Assembly (NCBI GenBank): GCA_033002965.1
Contig: JAURVB010013279.1
Coordinates: 52,104-116,103 of the forward strand
DNA from: Piper betle
Lineage: Eukaryota > Streptophyta > Magnoliopsida > Piperales > Piperaceae
DNA: 64,000 bases
Direction of reading: 5' to 3'
Part shown: positions 1 through 12,870 of the stretch, one piece after another
Numbering within the stretch: the stretch's first letter is position 1
How the letters are laid out: each line of letters begins with the position of its first letter
Made by a program: the position numbers and the translations under genes
The notes under the pieces: generated by a model
What the model was told of the DNA's origin: nothing
Seen by the model: the letters and a program-made list of their open reading frames with translations, nothing else
Database searches by the model: none

Positions 1-1775
1 AAATAAAACTGCTTTGGAATGATGATGTCTTTCTCGGGAAGAAGTGAATCTTAATAGCTCCTGTACGAATGGACGTAAACGAGTCCAGCCGTTGGTACTA
101 CTTTGTTTGCTCGTGTTTATCCTCGAGCTTATTTTTAAACTAGTTAGTTCTTGGTTCATTAGTAGGTCCTATATTTCATGCCTAGATCGATTTGATCGTT
201 CACTTATCAAGTTTAGTTTGTATTTGTTTTTTAGTTGAGCTTGGTCTGAATAAAATGACTAGGTTTATTTATATTTTAATGAGTAATAAGTTTTTAATAT
301 TTAATAATAATTAATAAGTAGTATTAAGTATTTATTCATAAATTGTTTATTATAGTTATATCCATTAATTATTAGGAAGTAAATAGTTATTAACTAAGTA
401 ACTAATGAGCATTGTTTACCATGACTTCTATATATTTGTGAGTCTCAATATACGTGATAAGTTATATTTGATATGTTTTATTTTAAAATAAAGGCTAATT
501 TAAGATAATTATAGGTTATTGTTGTTATAAAATTATCTAAATAGTTAATAACTGAGAAACATACTTAGCATGTTTTTTATAAGTAATTGACTGATGGTAT
601 AAGAATTATTACTTATGAACAACTTAAAATAAAAAATATTATACATGTTGAGCTGGGTCGAGTATTTAATCGAGTTTAAATTTTAAATACTTAGCCAAAC
701 ACTTCACATCCCAACGAGTTATTTATTTTAAGTTATTTTCTAAGTATAACATTAACGAATACGAGTTCAAGTCAAATTAAATCAAAACGTAAAATGTTCA
801 TTAATTGGCTTGACTTGTTTACATTCCTAGTCATGGTATCTTAAATATTGGAATCTAAAATGTAGGCATATAAAATATCAAGCTTTTATATTTTATAATT
901 TTTTTAACATTATTTATTGGTGAAAAAATCTAGCAAGGGAGTTCAAAGCTAGAGTTGGCCTATTGATACCCAATAAAAAAAAATCAATTCAAAGCTTAAC
1001 TCAATATTAAATTAGTTGAACCTTGACATCTAGTTGCATAGCTCGATTCGAAGCTCGATATCTTATATAAAAAATAAAAATTTTGATAATATTTATCTTA
1101 AATTATTTTATAAAAATTTAACTAAATTATAAAATATCATTATATGAAAAAAATTTTAAACAATAGTATGCATGGTTAAATTCTTGTGCATAATCATATC
1201 AAAGTGAAGATATTCTATTTATAAATTAAATTTTAATATGGATTAGACAAAAGGACATCTGTAAGTACAAATCAAGCTAGTTCGAACTCAACAAAAACTT
1301 AAGTTGATTTGAGTATTATTTTTTTAGATTTGAACTCAAAATCAAACGAATGGAGTTTGAGCCGAGCAAAACTCAACTCCACTCGACTATACTAGGCCCA
1401 ATGAGCTACATGTGGATGCCCACAACAATTAATTAGACTCCTTTGAGATTTGGGAGCTATAAATCACAATTGAAAAAAAAAGGAAATAAGTATGGTCTCT
1501 TTAACAATTTTTCTTATTTTTTTCCAGATTTTTCTTGATAGATCATTGATGGTTAGGAGGCCTCCAAAATCTCAAGTGGTGGAAAATTTCCCGCTCACGT
1601 GGGTATATAGGCCTAATTTGGAACTTGATCTTTCTTTGGAAGATTTAAGGATCCCTTGTATTGTTCAAAATCAAATAAAATTTGTCTTGGCTTTACGTTG
1701 TCAAGAAATGAAGATTTTTTGTAGGGCAAAAAGATTTTGGTTTAGAACCCAATCGACCGCATTTGAAACTGAACC
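1..1775. other. AT-rich intergenic DNA
   Basis: No gene is recognisable here. The stretch is strongly AT-rich. From about 640 to 830 and 930 to 1480 it has scattered GAGTCGA/TCGAACTC-type words that recur near 54950, 56750 and 57880, so part of it is probably a decayed dispersed repeat. A 106-codon open frame at 1492-1812 runs into the LTR that starts at 1776 and resembles no family I know. I treat it as chance. Confidence 0.6.
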
Positions 1776-4683
1776 TGTAAAACTTAAGATTCGAATCAGA
1801 GTTTTACTTTAGCAAACCAGTAGGTTCGAGTCGAGGCAGTTTTATGAACCGCTGCTGAGTCGAGGCCAACCGTGAGTTATGAACGATGAGGGTTAAGTGT
1901 ACTTGAATATATGATGATAACGTCATAAAGATGGTGAGAAATGAGTTATCTGAATATATGAAAGTATGCAGTATATTTTTTAATTTATTTGATCATAGAA
2001 ATAATTTTAGGTCGAATACCGCATTAGGACGCGTTATAGGGTAGTTCAGGTGGGCTATTAGTTATAGAACATGTCATTGTGGTGTTATGGTATGTATTTT
2101 ATTTTATAGGATTTCCCCCTATTTTTTGGATTTTTTAAGGATTTATTACGAGTTAGTTATTATTGTTAACTTGAGTTGGAGTCGAGTCAAGTTTTATTTA
2201 CGATATCGCCACCAAACTATTTCTTCCACACCCCCCACACCCTGACACTTCTCTTCTTCACCCCAAAAATCCTCGACAACGCCACTCAACTACCGATCGC
2301 CACCGCCAAGCACCGCCGCGCCATCAGCGTGCAACCTCGAGCACCCCAGGCCGCCGTCAAGCCTCCATGATGCCGGATCTCCGCGCACTAGACCCACGCT
2401 CCTCTCGCTGATCCCACCGCCGGCGACTGTTGCCGTTGCCATCCAGTTGCCGCCTTAGAAGTCGCCCACCCTCCCACAACCTTCCCCGATCGGAGCGGAG
2501 CCCAACACCGCCCACAACGGTCCGATCTCCACACCCCACCGCCAACAGCCTTCTTGTGCCATTTTCCAGCGAGCCGCCACCTCTGCCGATCATGTCGATG
2601 TTGTAGGCACGTCAGGCTCGCTGAGCCGGTGTTAACGGAACTCCATACCACGACTATCCTGCCAGTAGTCGCTACCGGTAACCGTCGCTGGAAAATTGCC
2701 GAAAAGGTGCCAAAAAATCGTCGAAACCCACCGGAAAACTACTGAAACCCGTCGAAAAACCGGATTCGCTGGATCTTCTGCCGAACTCATCCAGTCAAAG
2801 TCGATCGAACTTTGGGTCCCATCGAGCACCGAATTCGAGCTTTGAGACAAGTGATGAAACCCTAGCCGTGGTCGATTGCCGACGACGAGAGGTATAATTA
2901 CCTCCAATTTAATTATTTAAAATTGATGATTATGAGCACAACATGCTAGGATTGATTAATTGTTATGATAAATATCTGATTGTGAATGAAGTGATGATTT
3001 GATTGACAGTGAACGAATATTAGTGATCTAATTAGGTAAATTAAATCTGAGTATGCTAATCGACTGCAATGTAACATAGAAAACATAACAAAATTGGTAT
3101 GAATAGGATGAGTTAGAATTACTTTTACACTAATTATTGTTAATTATTGATGGATGATGATTGTGTTGTGAGTGTGATGTTCATGATGAGTTTGATGCAT
3201 CATTCATTTAGAGGGCGTTAGCTTCTAGATTTGATGTGTAGGTATGGAGTAGGAGTTCTCCGCCTAAGTGCAAGGACACGCTTGGAGCTTCTACTAGGTC
3301 CGTTTAGGACTCGCTCTCGATTTATTGTCTCATTCTATCGTGTTTTGTTTATAACAGGAAAGAGGACGTGTCGAGTGGTGGATTTATCGTATCCCACTCC
3401 ACACGGGCCATTTAGCCGATCATATTTTCCAGATTAATAACCCTGGAGGATGAGATCCCTCGAGTATATTTTCGAAACTCAGATCCAGCTCATGATGCCT
3501 TTGGGCCTATTATATTGAAATGCCTACCCAAGCCTATGTATATGTAGTTTTCGCGTTTTCAATGAGATGTGTGACGAGGGAAATTGACGGCCATGTCTTG
3601 AGATAGGGCGTGTATTTGTCAAAGCGGGCTTTGGAACTGTTGAGCATCCACTCCATTCCCGAGGGATCCTGATAACTCCACCTTTGAGTTCCTCAAACCC
3701 AGAGAAGTTTGGAGGTTTACGGGTACTACTGTGCAACGCATGTCTAGATTTGTGGCATGAAAGGGTACTGGAAGGCGCATGCCTGAGAGTACTTAGCCTC
3801 TGTACTCAGGGCTAGGAGTAATACGGAGGATGTAGAGGGCTGAGAGGAAAGAGAATGATTTTCCCATGCAAAGGGATAGTTTAAATGACCAAGGAAAGAG
3901 AATGATATGGAAAAGGGATACTGCTGCCTGAGGTCGATGGCTCCCATTATTGCCCTTATGAGAGTTCTTGAGGAAGTATATGAGGTTTTTATTCAACAGA
4001 AGGTTAGCTCTCCTGTGTCAGTTTCTTATTAGTTATTTTTTGACCAGTGACACTCGTTACTAAAGTCTTTTTATTATATATGTTGGTGAGAACAGCGAGG
4101 AATGAGCACTGTCGGGACTGTAGATGAGCAGCACTGAAATCACGCACACATGTACCTACCCAGTGTATGTAATGATGATGATGTATATTGAGCTGTGTAG
4201 ATGAAATTGATATGCTATTTTGTGAATTTATTATAAGTATTTTGCATGCAAATGAAAATGGAAAGTGGAAAATGAACATGGTAAGCTATGGAGTGAGGAT
4301 AACTAGAATGAGAACAACATACTAAGTTTGGATTGTGTTTTCGATTTTATTATTACAAATATATATACTGATTGCCGTTGACAGGGTGGCTCCTATTGCA
4401 CTTTTAGGGGAGACTCTGTCCGTTTTGTTTTAAAAATTAACTATTTTCTTTTAAACTTTTCGTTTGTTTGGTTTGTTTGTGTACTTGTTTGCATATCATG
4501 ACATGCATGTAGGACAACGTTAGAACCAAGCATCCTATCCATGTTTTGCATGTGACATCACCATCTTAAGATGCTGAGGGTAGATTCGGGTTGGCTTAAC
4601 CGAATCAAGTAGATTAGTGAACGGTTCAGTCGCCGGTGACATTTCCGGGTTAGTTCATGGGTGAATCGAAACACGGTGTTACA
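1776..4683 (+). repeat. 5' LTR of element 1 (2908 bp)
   Basis: It begins TGTAAAAC and ends GTGTTACA, followed four bases later by the primer-binding site. Its first 380 bp recur at 10119-10497. A GC-rich, coding-looking block (about 2200-2900) corresponds to the block at 34830-35450 in element A's LTR. A TATA-like stretch near 3533-3550 precedes TTTTCAATGAGATG, a core shared with the other LTRs of this superfamily in the window. ORFs inside are shadows and not genes. Confidence 0.92.
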
Positions 4684-4687
4684 GGAG

Positions 4688-4699
4688 TGGTATCAGAGC
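4688..4699 (+). promoter_or_regulatory. Primer-binding site (initiator Met-tRNA)
   Basis: TGGTATCAGAGC lies four bases after the 5' LTR end. It is the usual complement of the 3' end of plant initiator Met-tRNA and primes minus-strand DNA synthesis in Ty3/gypsy elements. Confidence 0.93.
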
Positions 4700-4870
4700 T
4701 AACTCTTGGTTGATTAAGATGGTAGATGCATTAAAGGTTACATGTGTGTGAAAGCTGCTCCAAGATGTACCAATAGGTATTTTTCTATCTTAGTGTTTTT
4801 GGTTTGCAGATTTTCTTACCAAACAGTGCTATGTTAGGGTGATCAGATTAGAGTAGGGAGTACTAGTAGG

Positions 4871-6600
4871 ATGGTGAACTAGACTCGTAGAATGCAAATT
4901 AGGGCCCCAGCCCCTCCATTGCCCAGACAGAAGAGTCCTGATCATGGTCACATTGACGTAGCCTCTAGTCAACAGAGGAGCACAGTGCTCCTAGAAGGGG
5001 TCAGTGAGGCAATTTTAGTTAGTCGATGCAGTGAGAGCTGTTAGCGAGACAGTTGCCATGACAGTCACTGTAGTAGAAGTAGTTAACAAGAGAGGGATGT
5101 AGCGATTGCCAGGTTAGCTGAAGTTTAGATACAAATGCAGCAAAATCAAGAGGAATTCAGGAGAGAGCTCAGGTAGGTAGCTCTTTCGGTAGCCAGTGCT
5201 GAGAAGAGACCAGTAGTGGATGAAGAGGCAAAAGGAGAGCTAGCAATTCCCATGGGCCCTCCGCTGCCTCCTCCTCCTCCAACATTGCAACAGAGGGCTA
5301 CTCCAACAACGGATCCTATGATTGACCCATTTCAAGCAAGAATGGGATCAGATGTCAGTGGACCTCCTGTGTAGGTAGCAGGCATACTAACGGTGGAAGT
5401 GGAGTTGCATGATGTGATAGTGTACCAGCAGGTACAGGACCACAATTTTAGTAGTATGAGGTAAGAGAAGGATCAAACAAATTAGTAGATGTAAGGAATC
5501 TGGAGCTGTGGCAGTATGAAAGGTTCGTGAAGAATGGTGGACGACCTTTCTTTGGGAAGTTGGATGTAGAAGAGACATTCCTATGGATATCATCATCCAT
5601 AGGAGTGTTTGGGAGTATGGGATGTCCAATGAAGTACAGAGTACGCATCATTACTGGGGTATTCTATGATGAAGCTAGAGAATGGTGGGATTTAGTGCAG
5701 AATTCCACATTTGCTCACCGTCAACCCCAGGGCATCACTTAAGAGGAATTCGATGGAAAGTACTTTCCACCAAATATCAGGAAGAGGAAGGAGTGGGAAT
5801 TCCAGACCTTGAGGCAAGGACCCATGACGGTGGTGCAATACGAGACCAGGTTTAGAGCTCTTGGGAGATTTGCACCAGATTTGGTCCCCACCAAAGGAAG
5901 AAGGATAGAATGATTTTATGAAGGCCTCCATTATGAGATCAGGATGGCCTATTTGGATAGAAAGTTTGCTACCTTCGGTGATGTTGTGAGAGCTGTAGGC
6001 AAGGCAGAGCGAGTTATAGCTGCTAGACCTCACCGGGATTTTGACCATAGGTAGCAACATCCAAGGCCGTATCAACCAGAGCAAGGAGCACAGCAGAGAC
6101 ATCGAACATACGCACCAGTTGCCATGAGGGCTATGGATGGCCAAGTCCAGGGCTATAGAGCACCCTTCTGTTAGAATTGCCAACGTCATCATAGTGGTGA
6201 ATGCAGAGTAAGCACATATATTTGTTATAGTTATGGTTTGCCAGGACATTGAGCTGCAGAATGAAGAGTAGGCACTAGCGTATGTTATAGTTGCAGCCAA
6301 GTAGGGCATAAAGATGCAACTAGTCCAACTGGCCAGACCCAACAATTGATGCTCGTAGCGCCTCTATAGAGACTTGCACTCCTAGCTCCCTAGCAACAAC
6401 CACAACTGAGAGGCCAACAGGGCCAAGGTCATGTCCAGAGAGATGGAGACCAACGACCATCAAGACCACAGCAAAGGGGATAGGACCAAAGAGGGTACAT
6501 GGTTGTAGGGCAAGCTAGACAGCAAAGGGGTAGGCAACAGGCACTGCTAGCTCAGAATCAGGCTGCACCACTAGCAGAACCTCTTGGCCTAGCACAACAG
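4871..6600 (+). pseudogene. gag remnant of element 1
   Basis: The likely start ATG at 4871 corresponds to Met5 of element A gag, but the third codon after it is already a stop. Pieces matching element A gag follow in order: the proline-rich segment near 5260-5300, the capsid region (RFVKNGGRPFFGKLDVEE at 5521-5574), and degraded Cys/His knuckles around 6170-6310. The tail (6499 onward) is Gln/Ala-rich and runs in the same frame into the protease start. Numerous in-frame TAG/TGA codons rule out a product. This copy shows that gag and pol were originally one continuous frame in this family. Confidence 0.88.
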
Positions 6601-9600
6601 CAGTTAGTAAGGATGTATGCAGCTATTGTGGAAGAGGTACTTAAGGATACGATAGTCGTGGCAGGTACGCTCTTAGTAGGCTTTGTACCTGCACAAGTCT
6701 TATTTGATTCTGGCTACACACACTCATTTATTTCGTACACACAACTAGAATTGGATGTAAGGTAGAAGATTTTGGACATTCACTATTAGTGTCCACTCCT
6801 ACCGATAGTGTGATAGCTACGAGTGAGTGTGAGCGTAATGTCCTTGATGAGATTCAACAGCGACAACTTGTAGCTGATTTGATATTATTCAAGCTATAAC
6901 AATTTGATTTGATATTTGGAATGAATTGGATGTCCAAGCAAGGAGCCTTGATAGATTGCAGAAGAAAGACGGTAACTTCTTGCCACGGAAGATGCCGCTT
7001 TCTCTTCCAAGGTCAAGGCAGAGATAGAGAACAAGGATGGATATCCTATCAGAATGCAGTGCAGTGAATTGATAATGGCAACATTAGTTTGGCTGAGCAG
7101 AGTGGTTCAGGGGACAAGTCGAGCATTGAGGAGATTCTATTGGTTAGAGAATTCAGTGACGTATTCCTAGAGGAGATTACTAGATTGTTGCCAGACAGAG
7201 AGGTAGACTTTGCCATCAGGCTGATGCTTGGAACAACACCAATTTCTAGAGCTCCGTAAAGGATGACACCTTTTAAACTCAAGGAATTCAAGGAATAGTT
7301 ACAAACACTATTGGATCAAGGATTCATCAGATTGAGTGTTTCCCCATGGGGTGCACCCATGTTATTCGTGAAGAAGAAGGATAGAAGCATGTGTTTATAC
7401 ATCGATTACAAGATGCTAAACCATGCAACTATTAAGAATATATACCCTCTTCCTCACATAGATGACCTGTTTGACCAGTTGAGCTCAGCAGTCATTTTCT
7501 CAAAGATTGATTTGAGGTTAGGATACTACTAGTTGAAGATTAGAGTAGAGACATTCCAAAGACTGCATTCAGGACCAGATATGGACACTACGAGTTTTTG
7601 GTCATGCCTTTTGGATTGACCAATACTCCAGTAGCATTTATGGACTTGATGAAGAGATTGTTCAATCCATATTTGGACCAGTTTGTGATCGTCTTTGTAG
7701 ACGACATACTAATATACTTTTCGTCGAGGGAAGAACATGAGCAAGATCTAAAGATAGTGTTGTAGATGCTGAGAGAGCATAGGTTGTATGGGAAGTTCTC
7801 AAAATTTAGTTTTTGGCTATCAGAGGTGAACTTTCATGGCCATATCATCTCAACATTAGGCATCTTGGTAAACACAACTAAGATAGAAGCAGTAGTACAG
7901 TGGGAACAGTCGAAGACACCTACGGAGGTTCGGGGTTTCCTAAGCCTAGCTAGGTACTACAGACGATTCATTCAGGGTCTCTTTTCCATAGTAGCCCCTA
8001 TTACATGGCTGACTAGGAAGGAGGAATGGTTCAAATGGACGGAGGAATGTGAGCAGAGTTTTAGGACGCTGAAGGAGAGATTGACTTTGATGCCTATCCT
8101 CACATTGCCCAAGGGACTCGAGGATTTTGTAGTTTACACAGATGCCTCCAAAATTGAACTAGGTTGTGTTTTGATGCAGAAGGATAAGGTTATAGCTGAT
8201 GCATCTCGCCAGCTCAAGGTGCATGAGCGTAACTATCCTACACATGACCTGGAGCTTGCAGCAGTCATATTCGCACTCAGAATATGGAGGCACTACTTAT
8301 ATAGAACATCTTTTAGACTTTTGATAGATCATCAGAGTCTAAAATATATCTTCACGTAGAAGGATTTGAACAATAGACAGAGAAGAAGGTTAGAGATGTT
8401 AGCAGATTATGAGATTCACATAACATACCACGAAGGCAAGGCGAATGTAGTAGTAGATGTGTTGAGCAAGAAGCCAGGAGTTTCATACTCTGTAGAATTG
8501 GCAATAGTGTCAGTGACTTAGTATACTACGGGCCAAAGACAGTTGGTTGGAATGATGGCGCAATTGACCATTCAGCCGAGTGTACTTGAGCAGATCAGAA
8601 TTGCACAAGAAGCAAATCCATAGTTGAAGCAGTAGTTGGAACAGGGAACACATCAGGAATTAGCCAGAGATGCAGATCGGTTAGTCAGACTTAGAGGTCG
8701 ACTCTTTGTGCCAAATGTTCCGGTGTCCCAGACTTCGAGGTATAATTCTTCATGAAGTTCACACATCAAGGTGCTCAGTGCATCTAGGTGGAGTGAAGAT
8801 GTACCACGATGTCCAACAAATATATTGGTGGCCAAGAATGAAGAGAGATGTATGCGACACAATTGTTAGATGTTTGGTGTGCCAGCAAGTAAAAGCTGAT
8901 CATGTACGCCTAGGTGGAACGCTATAGCCATTGGAAACCCCAGAGTGGAAGTGGGAGAGTATAGTATATGACTCTGTAGTCGGTTTACCTAGGACCCACT
9001 TACAGAAGACGCAGTATGGGTCATAATAGATCAACTCACAAAAAGCGCACACTTCATACCAATCAGGATGAATTACCCCACTGACCACTTTGGCCATGCT
9101 GTACCGAGAGTAGATAAGTCAGGCTACATGGAGTGCCATGGGAAATTATATCAGACAGGGACCTGAGGTTCACATCTTGATTTTGGAAAGCTTTTCAAGC
9201 AGCTATGGGCACTAAATCGAGATTCAACACAACCTTTCACCCTCAAACAGATGGGCAGACTGAGAGAACCATACAGATCCTAGAGGTTTTCTCTAAGCAT
9301 GCATTTTGGATTTCGGAGGAAGTTGGGAAGAGCACTTACCTCTAGTGGAGTTCTCCTATAACAATAGCTATCAGGCCACGATAGGAATGACAATATTTGA
9401 GGCACTATACGGCAAACTATGTCAATCCCCAGTGTGTTGGTACAGGGCAACGAACCAGTAGTAGTTGGGCCAGAGATGATCCAATAGACACAGGAAGTGG
9501 TAATGTGGATCAGGAAGAGGATGAGGTCAGCTCAGGATAGGCAAAAAAGTTATGTTGATCAGTGTAGACGTGAGGTTTATTTCGCGTTAGGAGATCATGT

Positions 9601-10009
9601 TCTCCTAAAGGTCTCTCCGACTAAGGGAAACACGAGATTCAGGATGCGAGGGAAACTCAATCAGCAATATATTTGACCATTTGATGTGACCAAGCACATT
9701 GGACCAGTGGTGTATAGGCTAGCATTGCTACCTCAGCTATCAACTGTGCATAATGTCTTCCATGTGTCAATGTTGAAGAATTACCATCTAGACAACTCTC
9801 ATGTTGTTAGCTTCAAAGAGATAGAGCTGCAACCAAACCTGACGTATCTGGAAGATGCAGTTCGGATTGTGAATCGCAGAGTGAAGATTCTCTAAAGGAA
9901 AGAAGTTCCCCTAGTATGAGTGCAATGAACTCGAAGAGTAGTTGAAGAATCTACATGGGAACGCAAAGATGAGATGAAGAAGTGATACTTGAAAATATTC
10001 GAGCAACCA
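6601..10009 (+). pseudogene. pol remnant of element 1 (PR-RT-RH-IN-chromodomain)
   Basis: Recognisable blocks in order: protease VLFDSGYTHSFIS near 6697-6735; [15 protein letters not shown] (7320-7358) and the FVDD box near 7696; RNase H VYTDAS near 8134 and DHQSLKYIF near 8327-8353; the integrase zinc finger with [11 protein letters not shown] near 8872-8904; the integrase core from about 8960 to 9350 with HPQTDGQ near 9240; and a chromodomain remnant from about 9840 to 9990. Domain order is that of Ty3/gypsy chromoviruses. Stops and frameshifts occur in every domain, so it is dead. Identity with element A pol is high enough to place both in one family. Confidence 0.92.
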
Positions 10010-10105
10010 ACTTCACAAGCAGGTACCTTACTAGAGATTATTTTTCTTCAGATTAGGATGAGTTTGAAACTTCCTTGGTTAAAATTTCGAGTACAAAATT
10101 TTTCT

Positions 10106-10118
10106 AAGGAGGAAAAGT
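10106..10118 (+). promoter_or_regulatory. Polypurine tract of element 1
   Basis: AAGGAGGAAAAGT directly precedes the TG of the 3' LTR at 10119. This is where plus-strand DNA synthesis is primed in LTR retroelements. Confidence 0.85.
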
Positions 10119-10497
10119 TGTAAAACCCATGACTTGAGTCAGAGTTTTACTTTAGCAAACAAGTCGGTTTAACTGTTGGTTCGAGTTGAGTCAGTTTCAT
10201 GAACCGCGTGTTGAGTCGAGGCCAACCATGAGTTATGAGTGATGAGGGTCAGGTGTACATGAATATATGATGATAACGTTAAAAAGATGGTGAGAAATTA
10301 GTTATCAAAATATATGAAAGTATGAAGTACATTTTTTATTTATTTGATTGTAGAAATATTTTTAGGCCGAATAACACATAAGGACACGTTATAGGATAGT
10401 TTGAGTGGGCTATTAGTTATAGAACATGTCATTATGGTGTTATGGTGTGTATTTTATTTTATAGGATTTTCCCATATTTTTTCTGGATTTTTTAGGG
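10119..10497 (+). repeat. Truncated 3' LTR of element 1
   Basis: It starts TGTAAAACCC and follows the 5' LTR to about position 2155, then homology stops abruptly after GGATTTTTTAGGG. The remaining 2.5 kb of the LTR is absent. Confidence 0.9.
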
Positions 10498-11399
10498 TTA
10501 GGCTTCTCCAAAATTATTTTTTTACAAATTTCCTTCTTTAGCTCCAAAACTTCCCGCCATTAATCATACATGCTAAATAACACCCAAAATACAATTAAAC
10601 TAATATTCAACTAAAAAACACAATGATTTTACAATTTTTTCAAATTATGTCTTCCCAGAAACCGCTAAAACAAAAGACAAAATACTCAAAACTCAAGCAA
10701 AAAGTTAATTAAACAAATAAAATTATGATTATCCTAGAGAACTATATAAGCTGAAAGAAATTATCATGAAATTTATCATCAATCCTTGGCTTTTCCGAGC
10801 TCCACATTATTTGATTCTAAAAGAGTGTGATTGTAAGGTGATGTCTAAAGCTCCTCCTGTATTTGTATCTATTGGACCACTTGCACCCTAAACCTATTCT
10901 GAGAATCCTTCCCTTAACAATGTAACAAGCCTTCTCTTCTCATCAGTATCTTTTCTCATCTGAAATTGCCATCATGATTAGCGAATAATACCATAGAAGG
11001 TTGAATATTTTTTGATATTATCAAGTGGTGGTGGGAAAATTAAGCTAAATTACTAAAAGAAAAGAAAAAATACAGATTATCTAAAATACCTTTATTTAAA
11101 AATTTATTTAATTTAATTTTTTCAAAAGGGACTTAGGTCACACCTCGTCTTAGGGAGGTCGGATGCCCAGACTTGGCTCCAGCCTTGGGGGGCCGAATTC
11201 AGCCACCCCAAGCTAGATCTGCTTAGTGGCCGTGGACCCCTAGGTTATTTATTTATTTTTTAAAATTTTTAAACGGGCGGTATTTAGGCTATTATAATAA
11301 ACGTTCCTGTTTTTAGTAATTATATCAGATTATCCTCCGTCTGGTAATATCGAAAAATGTGCCCCGTTTTAAGTAAAAAGCTCAAATTGTTGCCCCTCA
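10498..11399. other. Unassigned non-coding stretch
   Basis: AT-rich to about 11110, then a moderately GC-rich stretch (11130-11250) with CTTGGGGGGCC-type words that looks like decayed repeat sequence. I see no gene, RNA or clean repeat boundary. Confidence 0.4.
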
Positions 11400-11844
11400 C
11401 ACACACCGCCGATGATCCCCTTGGTGACTTCGCCGTCCTTCCTCTGCCGCCTACACGAGGGGTCCGAACACCGTTGAGGAGCTCCTCAACTGCCTCCTCG
11501 TGAAGAAGACGAAGCCCTCCGACGCCCACGACAGTGAAAATTTCGCGGCGTAGCGCCTGCTGACCAGTACCCGGTGGCAGGCGTTGAGCATTTATCCAGG
11601 CATACTGCAGGCGATGAGATTCTTCACTTAGATAACGAGCGTGGAGCGATGTGGCGGATTGCCTCTCGGACAACGCCCGCAAGGAGTTTTAGGAGGCAGG
11701 CCAGACCGAACCCCAGGTCATCACCCAACTGCCAACCGGCAGCTGGGAATCCCGGTGCAGGCGGCGTTAGATAGGATGGTGGAGAAGGGGAATCAAATGG
11801 TGGAGGAGAAGAACAGAGATCGTCCAAGTCAAGGTCAAGAATGA
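11400..11844 (+). pseudogene. LYR-motif protein-like pseudogene fragment
   Basis: An unusually GC-rich island in AT-rich surroundings. One + frame reads NTVEELLNCLLVKKTKPSD, a stop, then RLLTSTRWQALSIYPGIL, then after a second stop and a frame change ALDRMVEKGNQMVEEKNRDR up to a TGA at 11842-11844. The neighbouring frame supplies DNARKEF and EPQVITQL between them. The order (Ala-Leu-x-hydrophobic-Tyr-x-x-Ile-Leu helix, then ARKEFEEA-like and LD+MVEK helices) resembles small plant LYR-motif (complex 1 LYR) proteins, which help mitochondrial complex and Fe-S assembly. The Leu-Tyr-Arg signature would here read Ile-Tyr-Pro. Two stops and at least one frameshift make it non-functional. No intron is visible inside, so a processed or captured copy is possible. 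The family call is from memory and moderate at best. Confidence 0.45.
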
Positions 11845-12870
11845 ATCTGGTCGGATAAAAGTTTGATTTCTTCTGGAAATTTGATTTCGTATTTTATGTT
11901 GTTCACGGTGAGAAATTGAAGTTAATCGTGATGATATTGGGAGCTTGGAAAAATTAGAATCTGATCTTGAATCGGATTGGAAGGAATCATTGAATCGGAT
12001 CGATTCATAAAAAATTAGATAATAATTGGTTCACTTAAATCAGTTGTTGATTTCTTTCCCTTGTCCCTACATCATTCTAAAATATACCATTAGACTATTA
12101 TTTATTGTATTTTATTTTATTAGATTTTATTATATATTATTATATATTTTTATGATTTATTTTATTATTATTGGCTCGAATTTGAAACAAGTTAATTTTT
12201 ATTACTTAAACTACCCCTTCATTCTTCTCCACCCGATCGACAAACCACTCTCTCCTAACACTACTACCTACCCCCTTCGGTGATTGGCCGCGCCGTTGCT
12301 GTCGGCCACTTCGACTCCCTCACCGTCGTCACCGCCATCCCTCCAACCTTTCCCCCTCTTTTTCCCTCTTCCCTCTCCCTTGTTCGCCCTCACCCTCACC
12401 CGACAGCCTTCTTTGACCGCCACCGCCCACCTCCATGGCTGACCCACCCTCCAATCGCACCACTCTGACCTCTCTTCGCCATCCCCTACCCAAGCCCATC
12501 CTTTTCCCCACTTCTCCCTCATCGTTCACCCCCATCCTAGCCCTCGCCAGCTTTGTTGGTGTCGAGTTGCCTTCATTGATCACCCCATCCCAGCCCTAGC
12601 CGGCTTTGCTGATGTTGAGCTCGGCCACCTTCACCTATCACCCCATCCCACCCATGCACATCCTCCCCCCCCTGCCTGAATCGGCCAATTATTGTCGTTG
12701 TTGACTCGGGGTGAGAATTGGCTTGGAATCGGCTCGGAATCGGCCAATTTTTGCAACCGAGATTGGGAGGTTTATCAATAAGCTACTACATTTGTTTCAT
12801 TGTTTTTCATTTTTATATACATTTTTTATTTGTTATTCATCACATGTATATGTGTTGTTTTTTGGTCTCA
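11845..12870. other. AT-rich then pyrimidine-rich unassigned stretch
   Basis: About 12060-12200 is AT-rich. 12215-12690 is a C/T-rich block with runs such as CCCCTTCATTCTTCTCCACC, followed by TTGG/CGGCC words. The switch from AT-rich to C-rich resembles the middle of the chromovirus LTRs (compare 2180-2560), so it may be a decayed LTR piece, but I could not align it convincingly. The ORFs here, open on both strands, are compositional. Confidence 0.35.

Larger units (their letters stand above)
1776..10497 (+). mobile_element. Element 1: old degenerate Ty3/gypsy chromovirus
   Basis: The order is 5' LTR, tRNA-Met primer site, gag, pol (protease, RT, RNase H, integrase, chromodomain), polypurine tract, truncated 3' LTR. 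The coding part aligns along its length with intact element A (35933-41122) but is broken by many stops and frameshifts. The first 370 bp of its two LTRs differ by roughly 10% plus indels by eye, so the insertion is much older than element A. A chromodomain at the pol C-terminus and LTRs of about 3 kb point to the Tekay/Del lineage of chromoviruses. The 3' LTR stops near 10497, so the right part is lost and no target duplication can be read. Confidence 0.93.

Noticed and set aside
1492..1812. 106-codon ORF
   Set aside because: Its end crosses the LTR boundary at 1776 and no family resemblance was found.
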